Shown: positions 50,992 to 59,219 of the stretch, in pieces
How the letters are laid out: the number at the start of each line of letters is the position of its first letter
Numbering within the stretch: position 1 is the first letter of the stretch
Assembly: GCF_003149515.1 (NCBI RefSeq)
Contig: NZ_CP029145.1
Span: 1-64,000 of the forward strand
From: Hymenobacter nivis
GTDB lineage: Bacteria > Bacteroidota > Bacteroidia > Cytophagales > Hymenobacteraceae
DNA length: 64,000 nt
Direction of reading: 5' to 3'
Notes under the pieces: model-generated
What the model saw: the letters and a program-made list of their open reading frames with translations, nothing else
Database searches by the model: none
What the model was told of the DNA's origin: nothing
Program-made: the position numbers and the translations under genes

Positions 50992-52182
50992 ATGGCCCTG
51001 CCCGACATCCTCATCACCCGCGTTCAGGGCGGCCTCGGCCGCCAGCAGCCCACCAACGACGGCATTTCGGCCCTCATCACCCAGGGCGTGGCCATCGCCG
51101 GCAAGCTCGTGCTCGACACCGACTACGAGCTGCGCTCCCTGCTGGCTGCCGAAGCCATCGGCATCGCCGCCACCGGCGGCTACGCCGCCACCCACCAGCA
51201 CATCAGCGAGTATTTCCGGCTCTCGCCGGGGGCCGTGCTTATTGTGCGGGTTGTGGCCCAGTCGGTACCGCTGGCCAGCATCCTCGACAAGACCCAGGCT
51301 CACGCCAAAACCATGCTCGTGGCCGCCAACGGCCGCATCAAGCAGCTGGCCGTGGCGCTCAACCCCGCCGCCGGCTACGTGCCGGCCGTGACCCACGGCT
51401 TTGACGACGACGTGTTCGCCGCCATCGCCCAGGCCCAGGCCCTGGCCATGGAAGAGTTTGTGCAGCACCGCCCCGTGCTGGTGCTGCTCGGGGCGTATTC
51501 GCTCAGCCATGACCCCAGCGTGGCCGCCGACCTGACCATGCTCAGCAGTGAGTTCGTGGGCGTGCTGGCCGGCACCGATGCCGCCAGCCCCAACGAGCCC
51601 GCCCTGGGGGCCGGGCTCGGGGCCGTGTCGGCCGCGGCCGTCAACGAGTCCATCGCCTGGGTGCAGAAATTTAACCTGACCGGCAGCGGCCAGTTCCTCA
51701 ACGCTGGCCTAAGCAACGGGGCCCTGCTGGGCCAGCTGCTGCCGGGCGACCTGGCCGCCTTCGCCGCCAAGGGCTTCATCGCCGTGCGTCAGCACGCCGG
51801 CCTCGACGGCTTCTACTTCTCGGACTCGCCGACCTGCACGCTGCCTTCTTCCGACTACGCCTACCTGGAAAACGTGCGCACCACCAACAAAGCCGCCCGC
51901 CTGGTGCGCACGGCCCTGCTGCCGGCCCTCAACGGCCCGCTGCCGGTGAATGCTGACGGCACACTGGCCGCCCAGGCGGTGGGCGAACTGCAGGGCAAAG
52001 CCCTGGCGGGCCTCACCGCCGGGCTGCTGCAAACCGCCCAGGCCTCGGCCCTGGCCGTGTACATCGACCCCACCCAGAACGTGCTCAGCACCTCGCAGCT
52101 CAACGTGCAAGTGCGCCTGGTGCCCGTGGGCGTGGGCCGTCAAATCGTCGTTTCCCTGGGCCTCACCACTAAACTCTCCTAA
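50992..52182 (+). CDS. DUF2586 family tail sheath protein
   Basis: 396 residues. The DUF2586 pattern is clear: MALPDILITRVQGGLGRQQP, VLDTDYELRSLLAAEAIGI, HISEYFRLSPGAVLIVRVV, VLVLLGAYSLSHDPSVAADL and the C-terminal SQLNVQVRLVPVGVGRQIVV. DUF2586 proteins are contractile sheath subunits of Bacteroidota phages, so the virion is a myovirus type. Followed directly by the tube gene. Confidence 0.85.
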   Translation: MALPDILITRVQGGLGRQQPTNDGISALITQGVAIAGKLVLDTDYELRSLLAAEAIGIAATGGYAATHQHISEYFRLSPGAVLIVRVVAQSVPLASILDKTQAHAKTMLVAANGRIKQLAVALNPAAGYVPAVTHGFDDDVFAAIAQAQALAMEEFVQHRPVLVLLGAYSLSHDPSVAADLTMLSSEFVGVLAGTDAASPNEPALGAGLGAVSAAAVNESIAWVQKFNLTGSGQFLNAGLSNGALLGQLLPGDLAAFAAKGFIAVRQHAGLDGFYFSDSPTCTLPSSDYAYLENVRTTNKAARLVRTALLPALNGPLPVNADGTLAAQAVGELQGKALAGLTAGLLQTAQASALAVYIDPTQNVLSTSQLNVQVRLVPVGVGRQIVVSLGLTTKLS

Positions 52183-52185
52183 GCC

Positions 52186-52614
52186 ATGGCCGACTTCGTT
52201 CCGCAAATAAATGGCCGCGCCTACGACTGGGCCAGCCTTCGCGCCCAGCTGCTGGGCCAAACCATCGCCGGTATCACGGCCCTCTCCTACGAAGACATGC
52301 AGGAGAAAGTCAACAACCACGGCGCGGGCACCATGCCGGTATCGCGCGGCTACGGCAAGTACGAAGCCAAGGGCAGCGTGACGCTGGAAATGAAGGAGCT
52401 GGAGCGCATCCAGGCGGCCCTGCCGCCCGGCGGCCGCATCCAGGACATTCCGCCCTTTCCCGTCATTGCCAGCTTCGTGAATCCGAGCAACCAGCTCGTG
52501 ACCCACACGCTCCACAACTGCGAGTTCACCGGCCAGAAGCGCGAGCTGAAGACCGGCGATACCAACGTCGAAATCGAACTGGACCTCATCGTATCACACA
52601 TTAGCTGGAGTTAA
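52186..52614 (+). CDS. Tail tube protein
   Basis: 142 residues. It lies right after the sheath gene, with the beta-rich pattern of Bacteroidota phage tubes: INGRAYDWASLRAQLLGQTI, ALSYEDMQEKVNNHGAGTMP, GKYEAKGSVTLEMKELERIQ, LHNCEFTGQKRELKTGDTNV and DLIVSHI at the end. It forms the inner tube through which DNA passes. Identification is from position plus pattern. Confidence 0.8.
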   Translation: MADFVPQINGRAYDWASLRAQLLGQTIAGITALSYEDMQEKVNNHGAGTMPVSRGYGKYEAKGSVTLEMKELERIQAALPPGGRIQDIPPFPVIASFVNPSNQLVTHTLHNCEFTGQKRELKTGDTNVEIELDLIVSHISWS

Positions 52615-52615
52615 A

Positions 52616-52948
52616 ATGGCCCCTTTCGAATTCACCCCCGAGGCCCTGGCCGACTTGAAAAAGACCCACGGCGATCTCTTTATCCTCGAAGTGAAGGTGA
52701 GCGCCGACGACACGGCCGTGGCCTACCTCAAGCCCGCCGACCGCAACGTGCTGGCCTTCGCGTTGCAGCGCGTGGCCAAAGACCAGATGCTGGAGCCCGG
52801 CGAGTTCATCCTGGCCAACTGCTTCGTCGGCGGCGACCCGCGCCTGAGCTTGCCCACCGGCCGGGCCGAAACCCCGGTGCAGCTGGCCGGGGCCCTGGCC
52901 GCCGTCTCGCTGGTAAAGACGCTGGAGGCCACGGTAAAAAACGCGTAG
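52616..52948 (+). CDS. Tail assembly chaperone, short form (gpG-like)
   Basis: 110 residues. It lies between the tube and tape-measure genes, the classic position of tail chaperones. The sequence (LADLKKTHGDLFILEVKVSA, then LKPADRNVLAFALQRVAKD) fits small Bacteroidota chaperones. Just before its stop (TAG at 52946) lies A AAA AAC (52936..52942), in the exact phase for -1 slippage, which gives the longer form. Confidence 0.78.
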   Translation: MAPFEFTPEALADLKKTHGDLFILEVKVSADDTAVAYLKPADRNVLAFALQRVAKDQMLEPGEFILANCFVGGDPRLSLPTGRAETPVQLAGALAAVSLVKTLEATVKNA

Positions 52949-53133
52949 CCGCCGCGCCGGTCGTCTCCGACAAACCCGACGAAGACGACCTGCCCAAAAT
53001 GGCGGCCCTCATCAGCCACTACCTGCACCTGCCTTTCCCCGAACGCCTCACCGATGAGGAGTTCGGGGCCAAGTTTCAACAAGCCGACTGGCTGCGGCGC
53101 AACCCCCAGGTGCGGCCGGTCAAACTGATTTAG
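52616..53133 (+). CDS. Tail assembly chaperone, -1 frameshift product (gpGT-like)
   Basis: After slippage at A AAA AAC the ribosome continues in the -1 frame as KRVAAAPVVSDKPDEDDLPK, then MAALISHYLHLPFPERLTDE, to a stop at 53131, 3 bases before the tape-measure ATG. The -1 frame has no start codon suited to independent expression. Production of a short and a frameshifted long chaperone in a fixed ratio is a conserved feature of long-tailed phages. Confidence 0.8.
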
Positions 53134-53136
53134 GCC

Positions 53137-54876
53137 ATGTCCAACCTGCTGAATTTTAAGCTGACCCTCGAAGACCTGTTGGGGCCGAAAGTCGCCGGTG
53201 CGATTCGGCAGGTGCAGGGCTTGCGAAAGGAGGTCGAAAAACCGATGGCCCCCAAACTCGAAGACGGGCAATTTCGGGATGCCCTTGGCAAGTTGCGCCA
53301 CGCAAACGGCCAATTTGTAAAGGGAGCCAACGACGGTTTTTCATCCGTCGGACAGAGCGCAAATGGGCTCGGCGGCATCCTGGGGAAATTAGGCATTGCT
53401 TTTAGCATCTTTGAGGCCTTCAGCTTCCTGAAGGAGTCGGTCACCATGTTCAACGCGGCCGACCAGGCGGGGGCTCAGTTCGACGCCACCCTCAAATCCA
53501 CCGGCAACACCGTGGGGCTGACCCGCCAGGAGCTGCTCGGCATGAGCACGGCGTTGATGGGCAAGAGCCTCTTCGACGACGACGCCATCACCCAGGCGCA
53601 ATCGGTCCTGCTGACGTTTACCAACATTAAGGGCGCGGTCTACAAGGACGCGCTGCCCGCCATCACCGACCTGGCCACCAAGATGGGCGGCGACTTGCAA
53701 GGGGCGACCGTGCAGGTGGGCAAAGCGCTGCAAGACCCCGTGGCCGGCATCACGGCGCTGCACCGGGTGGGCGTCAACTTTTCGGAGAGCCAGAAAGCCG
53801 TCATCAAGCAGCTGGTCGACACGGGCCAGACGGCCAAGGCCCAGGGCCTAATCCTGAAGGAGCTGAACACCGAATTCGGCGGCTCCGCCGAAGCGGCCAG
53901 CAAGGCCGGCACCGGGGGCTGGACGGTGCTCAAGAACAAGTTTGACAACGTGCGCGAATCCATCGGGGGGTTGCTCAGCCAGGGCGCGGGCCAGGGCCTG
54001 CCCATCCTGAGTACGCTGGTGGACCAGGGCCAGCAGGCCGTGGACTGGGTAAGCGCGCACCTGGATGGGATTAAGGCAGCATTTCAGCCGCTCAAGGATG
54101 CCTTACAGCCGCTCATTGACACCTTCACTGAGTTGTGGGCCCAGCAGTACGGCAACGGCGAAGCCGGCGACAAGCTGGCCACCGCTTTCAACGACGTGGG
54201 GGCCGTTATCCGCTTCATCTCGCCGGCCATCAAAGTAGCGGCCACGCTGCTGGCCGAGGTGTGGAAGTTTCAGATGCAAGTCACCCAGGCCTTGCGGCAA
54301 TTTGTGGAAACCAGCCCGCGCCTGCAAAAATTCTTCGTGGGGCTGTGGACCGGGGCCGTGGCCGCCTTCAAGGGCATTGCCGAGGCCGTGGGCAAGTACC
54401 TGGGCGGCGTGGGCACCTTCATCGAGGGCATCTTCAGCGGCAACATGAGCAAGGTGGGCGAGGGCGTCAAGCAGACGCTGGCGGCCCTGGCCGACACCAC
54501 CGACGTGGGCGTGAAGGCCGCCAAGGGCTTTGTCAGCGGCTACAAAAAGGGCTTCGACAAAACCGACCTCTTCCCCGACGCGAAGCCCGGCACCGCCGCG
54601 GCCGAGTCCAGCGCCCACGCCTTTCTGGGTGGCAAGTCCGCCGCCGCCGCCGGCAAGCCCACCGCCCTCACGGCCGACGCCAGCAAGGGCACCGTGGGCG
54701 GCGTGGGCGGCGGCTCGAAAGTGACCAACATCACCCTGCGCATCGACACGCTGCTGCGCGAAGTGAAGCTCTCGGGGGCCACAATGGGCGAGAGCGTGGG
54801 CGATTTGGCGAAGCTCATCCGCGACACGGTAATTGCCGAACTCAACGATGTGAACACCCTGGCCAGCACCAACTAA
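53137..54876 (+). CDS. Tape measure protein
   Basis: 579 residues. It follows the chaperones and is helical throughout, with hydrophobic stretches in the middle (FVGLWTGAVAAFKGIAEAVG). The N-terminal part has the tape-measure pattern TMFNAADQAGAQFDATLKST and MSTALMGKSLFDDDAITQAQ, then ITDLATKMGGDLQGATVQVG. Its length would set a rather short tail. A Gly-rich linker precedes the C-terminal end (KLSGATMGESVGDLAKLIRD). The only tape-measure candidate. Confidence 0.9.
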   Translation: MSNLLNFKLTLEDLLGPKVAGAIRQVQGLRKEVEKPMAPKLEDGQFRDALGKLRHANGQFVKGANDGFSSVGQSANGLGGILGKLGIAFSIFEAFSFLKESVTMFNAADQAGAQFDATLKSTGNTVGLTRQELLGMSTALMGKSLFDDDAITQAQSVLLTFTNIKGAVYKDALPAITDLATKMGGDLQGATVQVGKALQDPVAGITALHRVGVNFSESQKAVIKQLVDTGQTAKAQGLILKELNTEFGGSAEAASKAGTGGWTVLKNKFDNVRESIGGLLSQGAGQGLPILSTLVDQGQQAVDWVSAHLDGIKAAFQPLKDALQPLIDTFTELWAQQYGNGEAGDKLATAFNDVGAVIRFISPAIKVAATLLAEVWKFQMQVTQALRQFVETSPRLQKFFVGLWTGAVAAFKGIAEAVGKYLGGVGTFIEGIFSGNMSKVGEGVKQTLAALADTTDVGVKAAKGFVSGYKKGFDKTDLFPDAKPGTAAAESSAHAFLGGKSAAAAGKPTALTADASKGTVGGVGGGSKVTNITLRIDTLLREVKLSGATMGESVGDLAKLIRDTVIAELNDVNTLASTN

Positions 54877-55581
54877 ATGCCCTACGCCCTCTCTCCTGCT
54901 TCCGCCCTCGATAGCCTCCAGGGCCGCGCCGTGGCCCTGGGCACCGACCGCACCGACGCCGGCCTGGGTGGGCGGCCCTTCCTGCCCATCGACCTGCGGG
55001 CCCTGACGGCCGAGGCCTTCGGCTATTCGGTCCTGCGCCGCTACCAGGTGCCGCCCGGGCCGGGCCAGGAGCCGCTGAGCAGTGCTTACGGCTCGCTCCA
55101 GGCCCCCGTGGCCAGCACCGGCCCCACCGGCCTGCTGGGCCTGCCGGCCTTCTTGCAGGTAAACTTTCACGCGGCCAAAAACCCGGCCACCGCCGACTAC
55201 GCCAACGGCCTGGCCCTGCTCGACCCCATCGTAACGGTGGGCCAGCAGATGAACGTGGTGAAGACGGCCATCACCGGCCGCCGGGGCACCGTGAAGGAGT
55301 ACATCGGCCAGGACGACTACGCCGTGACGATCCGCGCCATCCTGGCCACCGACCCGGGGGCCCCCAACCGCTTCGCCTACCCGCTGCCCGAGGTGAAGGC
55401 GCTGCGGGCGCTGGTGGAGCTGGGCGTGGCCCTGCCCGTGTCGGGCTTCCTGCTCGACACCTACGGCATCAGCAGCCTGGTGGTGGTGAACGTGCGCTAC
55501 GAGAGCCTGCCGGGCTTCACCAACCTGCAAGCCTACGAAATCGAGTGCCTGAGCGACGACCCCATTGAGCTGGCGATCTAA
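54877..55581 (+). CDS. DUF6046-like tail/baseplate protein
   Basis: 234 residues, starting directly after the tape-measure stop. Pattern: VGQQMNVVKTAITGRRGTVK, EYIGQDDYAVTIRAIL, YPLPEVKALRALVELGVALP, LVVVNVRYESLPGFTN. Proteins of this type (DUF6046) lie at this position in Bacteroidota contractile-tail phages and correspond to the gp53/LysM-side hub adaptor that joins tube and baseplate. The family name is from memory. Confidence 0.65.
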   Translation: MPYALSPASALDSLQGRAVALGTDRTDAGLGGRPFLPIDLRALTAEAFGYSVLRRYQVPPGPGQEPLSSAYGSLQAPVASTGPTGLLGLPAFLQVNFHAAKNPATADYANGLALLDPIVTVGQQMNVVKTAITGRRGTVKEYIGQDDYAVTIRAILATDPGAPNRFAYPLPEVKALRALVELGVALPVSGFLLDTYGISSLVVVNVRYESLPGFTNLQAYEIECLSDDPIELAI

Positions 55582-55626
55582 CTATAACATCCTTTTTTAG
55601 GGCCCCAGGCGGCCCGATTTTGCGCC

Positions 55627-56664
55627 ATGTTTACCCTCACCTGCCTGCTGACGATTGGTTCGTTGCCGCCGCTGAATTTCGTGCACGAAATCAGCATCGA
55701 AAGCGCGTGGGCCAAATTCACGGACACGGCCACGATCACCCTGCCCCGCAAGCTGAAGGTGGCCGGCGGGCAGCCGCTGCCCGATCTGATCGGCGTGGGC
55801 GACGCGGTAACCATTCAATACGGCTACGACGGCACCCTGCGCACCGAGTTCACCGGCTACGTGTCGGAGCTGAAGCCGGGCACGCCGTTTCAGGTGAAGT
55901 GCGAGGATCAAATGTGGGCCCTGAAGCGCCAGGCGCTGCCGTCCAAGTCCTGGCGTACCGTCTCGCTGCTGGAGCTGCTCACCTACATCCGCGACCAGGC
56001 GGGGCTGGCCTTCGCCATCCGCGAGCTGGGGGCCCTGACCGTGGGCAAGTACCTCATTAACCAGGCCACCGGGGCCCAGGTGTTCGACGACTTGAAAAAG
56101 CGCTTCGGCCTGAACTGCTTTTTCCGGGCCGGCGTGCTCGTGGCTGGCCAGCCCTACGACGAGGCCCGCGCCACGCGCTTCAACTACGGCTTCCGGCAGA
56201 ACATTATCGACTCGGATTTGGCCTACACCAACGCCGCCGACGTGGCCCTGCACTTCCGAGCCACCAGCACCCAGCCCAACGGCCAGAAAATTCAGGTCGA
56301 TGCCAGCGGCGTGGTGAAAACCAAGAAAGTAAAAGGTGATGCCACCGCCCTGGTAACGGCCCTGAGCGGCGGGCTGAAGAAAGGCGAGCTGCGCACGCTC
56401 ATTGGCCCGCCCGGCCTGAACGCGGCGCAGCTGCTGGCCTGGGTGCAGCAGGAAGCGGCCCGGCTGCGCTTCGACGGCTACCGCGGCGGGCTGAGCGCCT
56501 TCGGGGTACCAGCCTGCGAGCACGGCGACATTGCCGTGCTCAGCGACCCCGACTACCCCGAGCGGGCCGGGGCCTACTTCATCGACAGCGTAACCAAAAC
56601 CTTCGGCGTGAACGGGTCGCGCCGGGCCCTCAAACTTGGCCCAAAATTTAGCCCCAAAGCATGA
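55627..56664 (+). CDS. Baseplate hub protein (gpD/gp27-like)
   Basis: 345 residues. Pattern of the late control D/hub family: VHEISIESAWAKFTDTATIT, GVGDAVTIQYGYDGTLRTEF, TGYVSELKPGTPFQVKCEDQ, with FDDLKKRFGLNCFFR and FRQNIIDSDLAYTNAADVAL, and an ending GAYFIDSVTKTFGVNGSRRA. It forms the trimeric hub at the tube end that carries the spike. It overlaps the spike gene by 4 bases. Confidence 0.82.
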   Translation: MFTLTCLLTIGSLPPLNFVHEISIESAWAKFTDTATITLPRKLKVAGGQPLPDLIGVGDAVTIQYGYDGTLRTEFTGYVSELKPGTPFQVKCEDQMWALKRQALPSKSWRTVSLLELLTYIRDQAGLAFAIRELGALTVGKYLINQATGAQVFDDLKKRFGLNCFFRAGVLVAGQPYDEARATRFNYGFRQNIIDSDLAYTNAADVALHFRATSTQPNGQKIQVDASGVVKTKKVKGDATALVTALSGGLKKGELRTLIGPPGLNAAQLLAWVQQEAARLRFDGYRGGLSAFGVPACEHGDIAVLSDPDYPERAGAYFIDSVTKTFGVNGSRRALKLGPKFSPKA

Positions 56665-57107
56665 TGCGCGCTCAACTTGCTCAATTCATCGACAGCCGCA
56701 TTCCCAGCCAGGTGGTGGGGGGCACGGTGCTGCGCGTGGATGCGGCCCGCGCCGTGTGCGACGTGCAGCCCGCCGAAGCCGGTGCCCCCGAGCTGCTCGA
56801 CGTGCAGCTGCGCGCCGTGGACGACGGCAGCAGCAAGGGCTTCGTGCTCTGGCCCGTGGTGGGCAGCCCCGTGCTCGTGGGCCTCATCGAAAACGACCCC
56901 AACAACTGCTTCGTGGTGGCCGTGAGCCGCGTCGAAGCCTTCACCCTGGCCACCCAAACCGATAGCCTGGCGGCCCTCTTCGCCGACCTGCTGGCGGCCA
57001 TCGGGGCCCTGACCGTGACTACGGCCGTGGGGCCCAGCGGCCCGCCCATTAACCTGACCTCCTTCCAACAACTCGCCCAGCGGGGAAAACAGCTTTTACG
57101 CTCCTAG
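56661..57107 (+). CDS. Baseplate spike protein (gpV-like)
   Basis: 148 residues. An OB-fold-like core (VVGGTVLRVDAARAVCDVQP, then FVLWPVVGSPVLVGLIENDP, then CFVVAVSRVEAFTLAT) is typical of the P2 gpV/gp45 spike N-terminal part. A short C-terminal helix follows. It pierces the host outer membrane. Its small size suggests that the following small gene completes the tip. Confidence 0.78.
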   Translation: MMRAQLAQFIDSRIPSQVVGGTVLRVDAARAVCDVQPAEAGAPELLDVQLRAVDDGSSKGFVLWPVVGSPVLVGLIENDPNNCFVVAVSRVEAFTLATQTDSLAALFADLLAAIGALTVTTAVGPSGPPINLTSFQQLAQRGKQLLRS

Positions 57108-57109
57108 CC

Positions 57110-57328
57110 ATGCTCGACACCAACACCGCCGAAGCCGCCGTGATGGCCCTGCTCGAAGACCAGGCCACCCGCCTCGACAACCCCGCCAAGGCCCGCATGG
57201 ACTTTGCCCGCGACATCGTAGCCGCCTTCGCTGCCCTCATCCGCTCGGGCACCGTGACCGGCACCGTGAGCACCACCGGCACCGCCGCCGCCCAGGCGGG
57301 GCCCTTGCTCAACGGCACTATTTCCTAG
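57110..57328 (+). CDS. Small baseplate-region protein, 72 residues
   Basis: A helical first part (AEAAVMALLEDQATRLDNPA, then MDFARDIVAAFAALI) and a Gly/Thr repeat (GTVTGTVSTTGTAAA) that could form a beta-helical tip. It starts 2 bases after the spike gene. It could be a spike accessory or tip protein. No family recognised. Confidence 0.55.
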   Translation: MLDTNTAEAAVMALLEDQATRLDNPAKARMDFARDIVAAFAALIRSGTVTGTVSTTGTAAAQAGPLLNGTIS

Positions 57329-57336
57329 TTCGAACG

Positions 57337-57645
57337 ATGACCGCCACCGACCTGCTGCTTACCGCCGACTACGACCTGGCCTTCACCGAGGCCGGCGACC
57401 TGACCGCGGGCGAAAGCGACGCCCAGCACCTGAACCTGCTGCTGCTCACCAGCCAGGGCGAGTGGCGCGCCGACCCGCTGGTGGGCGTGGGCCTGTGGCG
57501 CTACCAGAACGCGCCCTACGGCCCGGCCCAGGCCCAGGAATTGCAGCGCGAAGTGGCCGTGCAGCTCCAGCGCGACGGCTACCAGGTACTGGAAAATAAC
57601 TTAGCCGACCTCTCGGCCGCCAAACTTAACGCCGTGCGCCCGTGA
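57337..57645 (+). CDS. Baseplate wedge protein (gpW/gp25-like)
   Basis: 102 residues. gp25/gpW family by pattern: DYDLAFTEAGDLTAGESDAQ, HLNLLLLTSQGEWRADPLVG and VAVQLQRDGYQVLENNLADL. Its position before the J-like gene also fits. It forms part of the inner baseplate wedge that controls sheath contraction. The stop overlaps the following GTG start. Confidence 0.82.
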   Translation: MTATDLLLTADYDLAFTEAGDLTAGESDAQHLNLLLLTSQGEWRADPLVGVGLWRYQNAPYGPAQAQELQREVAVQLQRDGYQVLENNLADLSAAKLNAVRP

Positions 57646-57944
57646 GCAAAACCCTAATCACCGCCGGGCAGTCGCTGCTAGACGTGGCCATCCAGGAGCT
57701 GGGCAGCGTGGCCGCCCTCTTCGATTTGGCCGACGCCGCCGGGCTCGGCATTACCGATGCCCTGACGCCCGGCCAGCTGCTGGCCGTGCCCACCAGCCCG
57801 GCCGCCGCGCCTGCGCTGGCGGCCTACTTCGCGGACCGTGCGCAGCGCATCAACACCGGCGGGCCGATTGCCCCGCGCCAACCCATTACGACCCACGATT
57901 TCGACGCTAGAGATTTCAATTATCCAGATTTTGACGCCAGATAA
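57642..57944 (+). CDS. LysM-like tail protein (gpX-like)
   Basis: 100 residues, GTG start at 57642. The N-terminal 55 residues read as a LysM-type module (TLITAGQSLLDVAIQELGSV, LADAAGLGITDALTPGQLLA, VP), the form of P2 tail protein X. The C-terminal tail is acidic and repetitive (FDARDFNYPDFDAR). It probably binds at the baseplate hub. It overlaps the previous gene by 4 bases. Confidence 0.7.
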   Translation: MSKTLITAGQSLLDVAIQELGSVAALFDLADAAGLGITDALTPGQLLAVPTSPAAAPALAAYFADRAQRINTGGPIAPRQPITTHDFDARDFNYPDFDAR

Positions 57945-57953
57945 CCAGCTATA

Positions 57954-59219
57954 ATGTATACTGATCAAGATATTGAGGCAGGCATCACGGCCCTGGCAGA
58001 TGGGGTTCAGAACCGGGCAGTGCAGGTGCGCTACATCTTCGAGATGTTCCGCACCAACCTGGCCGCGCTGGTAATTCCCAACGGGGCGCACTTCCTGTTC
58101 GGGCCCAGCGTGCCCACCGCCGCGTTGGGGGTAGACGGCGACGTGTACGACAACACCGTGACCGGCGACCGCTCCCAAAAGCAGGGCGGGGCCTGGGTGT
58201 TCCAGTACCGCGCCAAGGGCGACGCGGGCCGCACGCCGCAAAAAGGCGTGGACTACACCGACGGCCATACGCCGCAAAAAGGCGTGGATTACCGCGATGG
58301 GGTGGACGGCCAGAGTGCCTACCAGCTGTGGCTGGGTGCGGGCAATACCGGCTCGCTGGCGGTGTTCCTGGCCAGCCTGAAAAGCCAGGCCGTGGCCCCT
58401 GCAAATGTCGGCAGCGGCAGCTACTGGCACCAGGAGGTTTACGACCCGGCGACAACCGACGGGGCGGACGGAGAATTCTGGCAAACGGCGGTGAGCCTGA
58501 GCACCGAAAAACGGTGGAAAAGGATTGCGGGCGCTTGGCGTAAGTTTTACGACAACACGGGGGTTGCTATAACGCCGCCGACCACCGACACCACGCCGCC
58601 CAGCGTTGCCTTCACCTTCCCCGCCGCCGGGGCCACGCTGACCGCCGGCACTCAGGTTACGCTCACCGCTACGGCGAGCGATAACGCCGCGGTACAGGGC
58701 CTAAGCTTCACGAACGGCGGCACCGGGGCCGCCTTAGGCGCGGGCGCGAAGAACGGCACCAGCTACACGCTGGCTTTCACGGTGCCCAGCACGGCCGGGG
58801 GCCTCTCGCTCACCGCCACCGCCACCGATACATCCGGCAATACGGCTACGGCCACGGTCAACGTGACCGTGCAGGCCGCCGCGCCCGCCCAGAACCAGTT
58901 GCCCACGGCCAACGCCGGCAGCAACACCACGATTCAACCGCCCACCTCGCAAGTGGCGCTAATGGGCAGCGGCAGCGACCCCGACGGTACCGTGGCCGCC
59001 TACGCCTGGCGGCAGGTGACGGGCGCGGCCGTGAACGGGATGCCCAGCAGCGTGCAGAACCCGGTCGTAACGGGCCTCACCACGGCGGGCACCTATCAGT
59101 TCGGCCTGACTGTCACCGACAACAGCGGTGGCAAGTCGCCGGAAGTCTTTACCGTGGTAACGGTGCAGGCCGCCGCCCAAACCAATTCCCTGGCCGCTAA
59201 CAGCTCCACTCCCTCGTAA
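57954..59219 (+). CDS. Tail fibre-type protein with Ig/PKD-like domains
   Basis: 421 residues. The N-terminal 90 residues are phage-specific. Then come two copies of a short repeat, GRTPQKGVDYTDG and GHTPQKGVDYRDG, the collagen-like element seen in tail fibres. An Ig-like bacterial domain follows (PPSVAFTFPAAGATLTAGTQ to TATVNVTVQA), then a PKD/K319-type domain (LPTANAGSNTTIQPPTSQVA, SGSDPDGTVAAYAWRQV). It is likely a host-binding or fibre-network protein. TAATG overlap with the next gene. Confidence 0.75.
   Translation: MYTDQDIEAGITALADGVQNRAVQVRYIFEMFRTNLAALVIPNGAHFLFGPSVPTAALGVDGDVYDNTVTGDRSQKQGGAWVFQYRAKGDAGRTPQKGVDYTDGHTPQKGVDYRDGVDGQSAYQLWLGAGNTGSLAVFLASLKSQAVAPANVGSGSYWHQEVYDPATTDGADGEFWQTAVSLSTEKRWKRIAGAWRKFYDNTGVAITPPTTDTTPPSVAFTFPAAGATLTAGTQVTLTATASDNAAVQGLSFTNGGTGAALGAGAKNGTSYTLAFTVPSTAGGLSLTATATDTSGNTATATVNVTVQAAAPAQNQLPTANAGSNTTIQPPTSQVALMGSGSDPDGTVAAYAWRQVTGAAVNGMPSSVQNPVVTGLTTAGTYQFGLTVTDNSGGKSPEVFTVVTVQAAAQTNSLAANSSTPS

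Noticed and set aside
54103..55530. 475-codon ORF antisense to tape measure and DUF6046-like genes
   Set aside because: Crosses two well-supported genes, and its composition is typical of antisense shadows.
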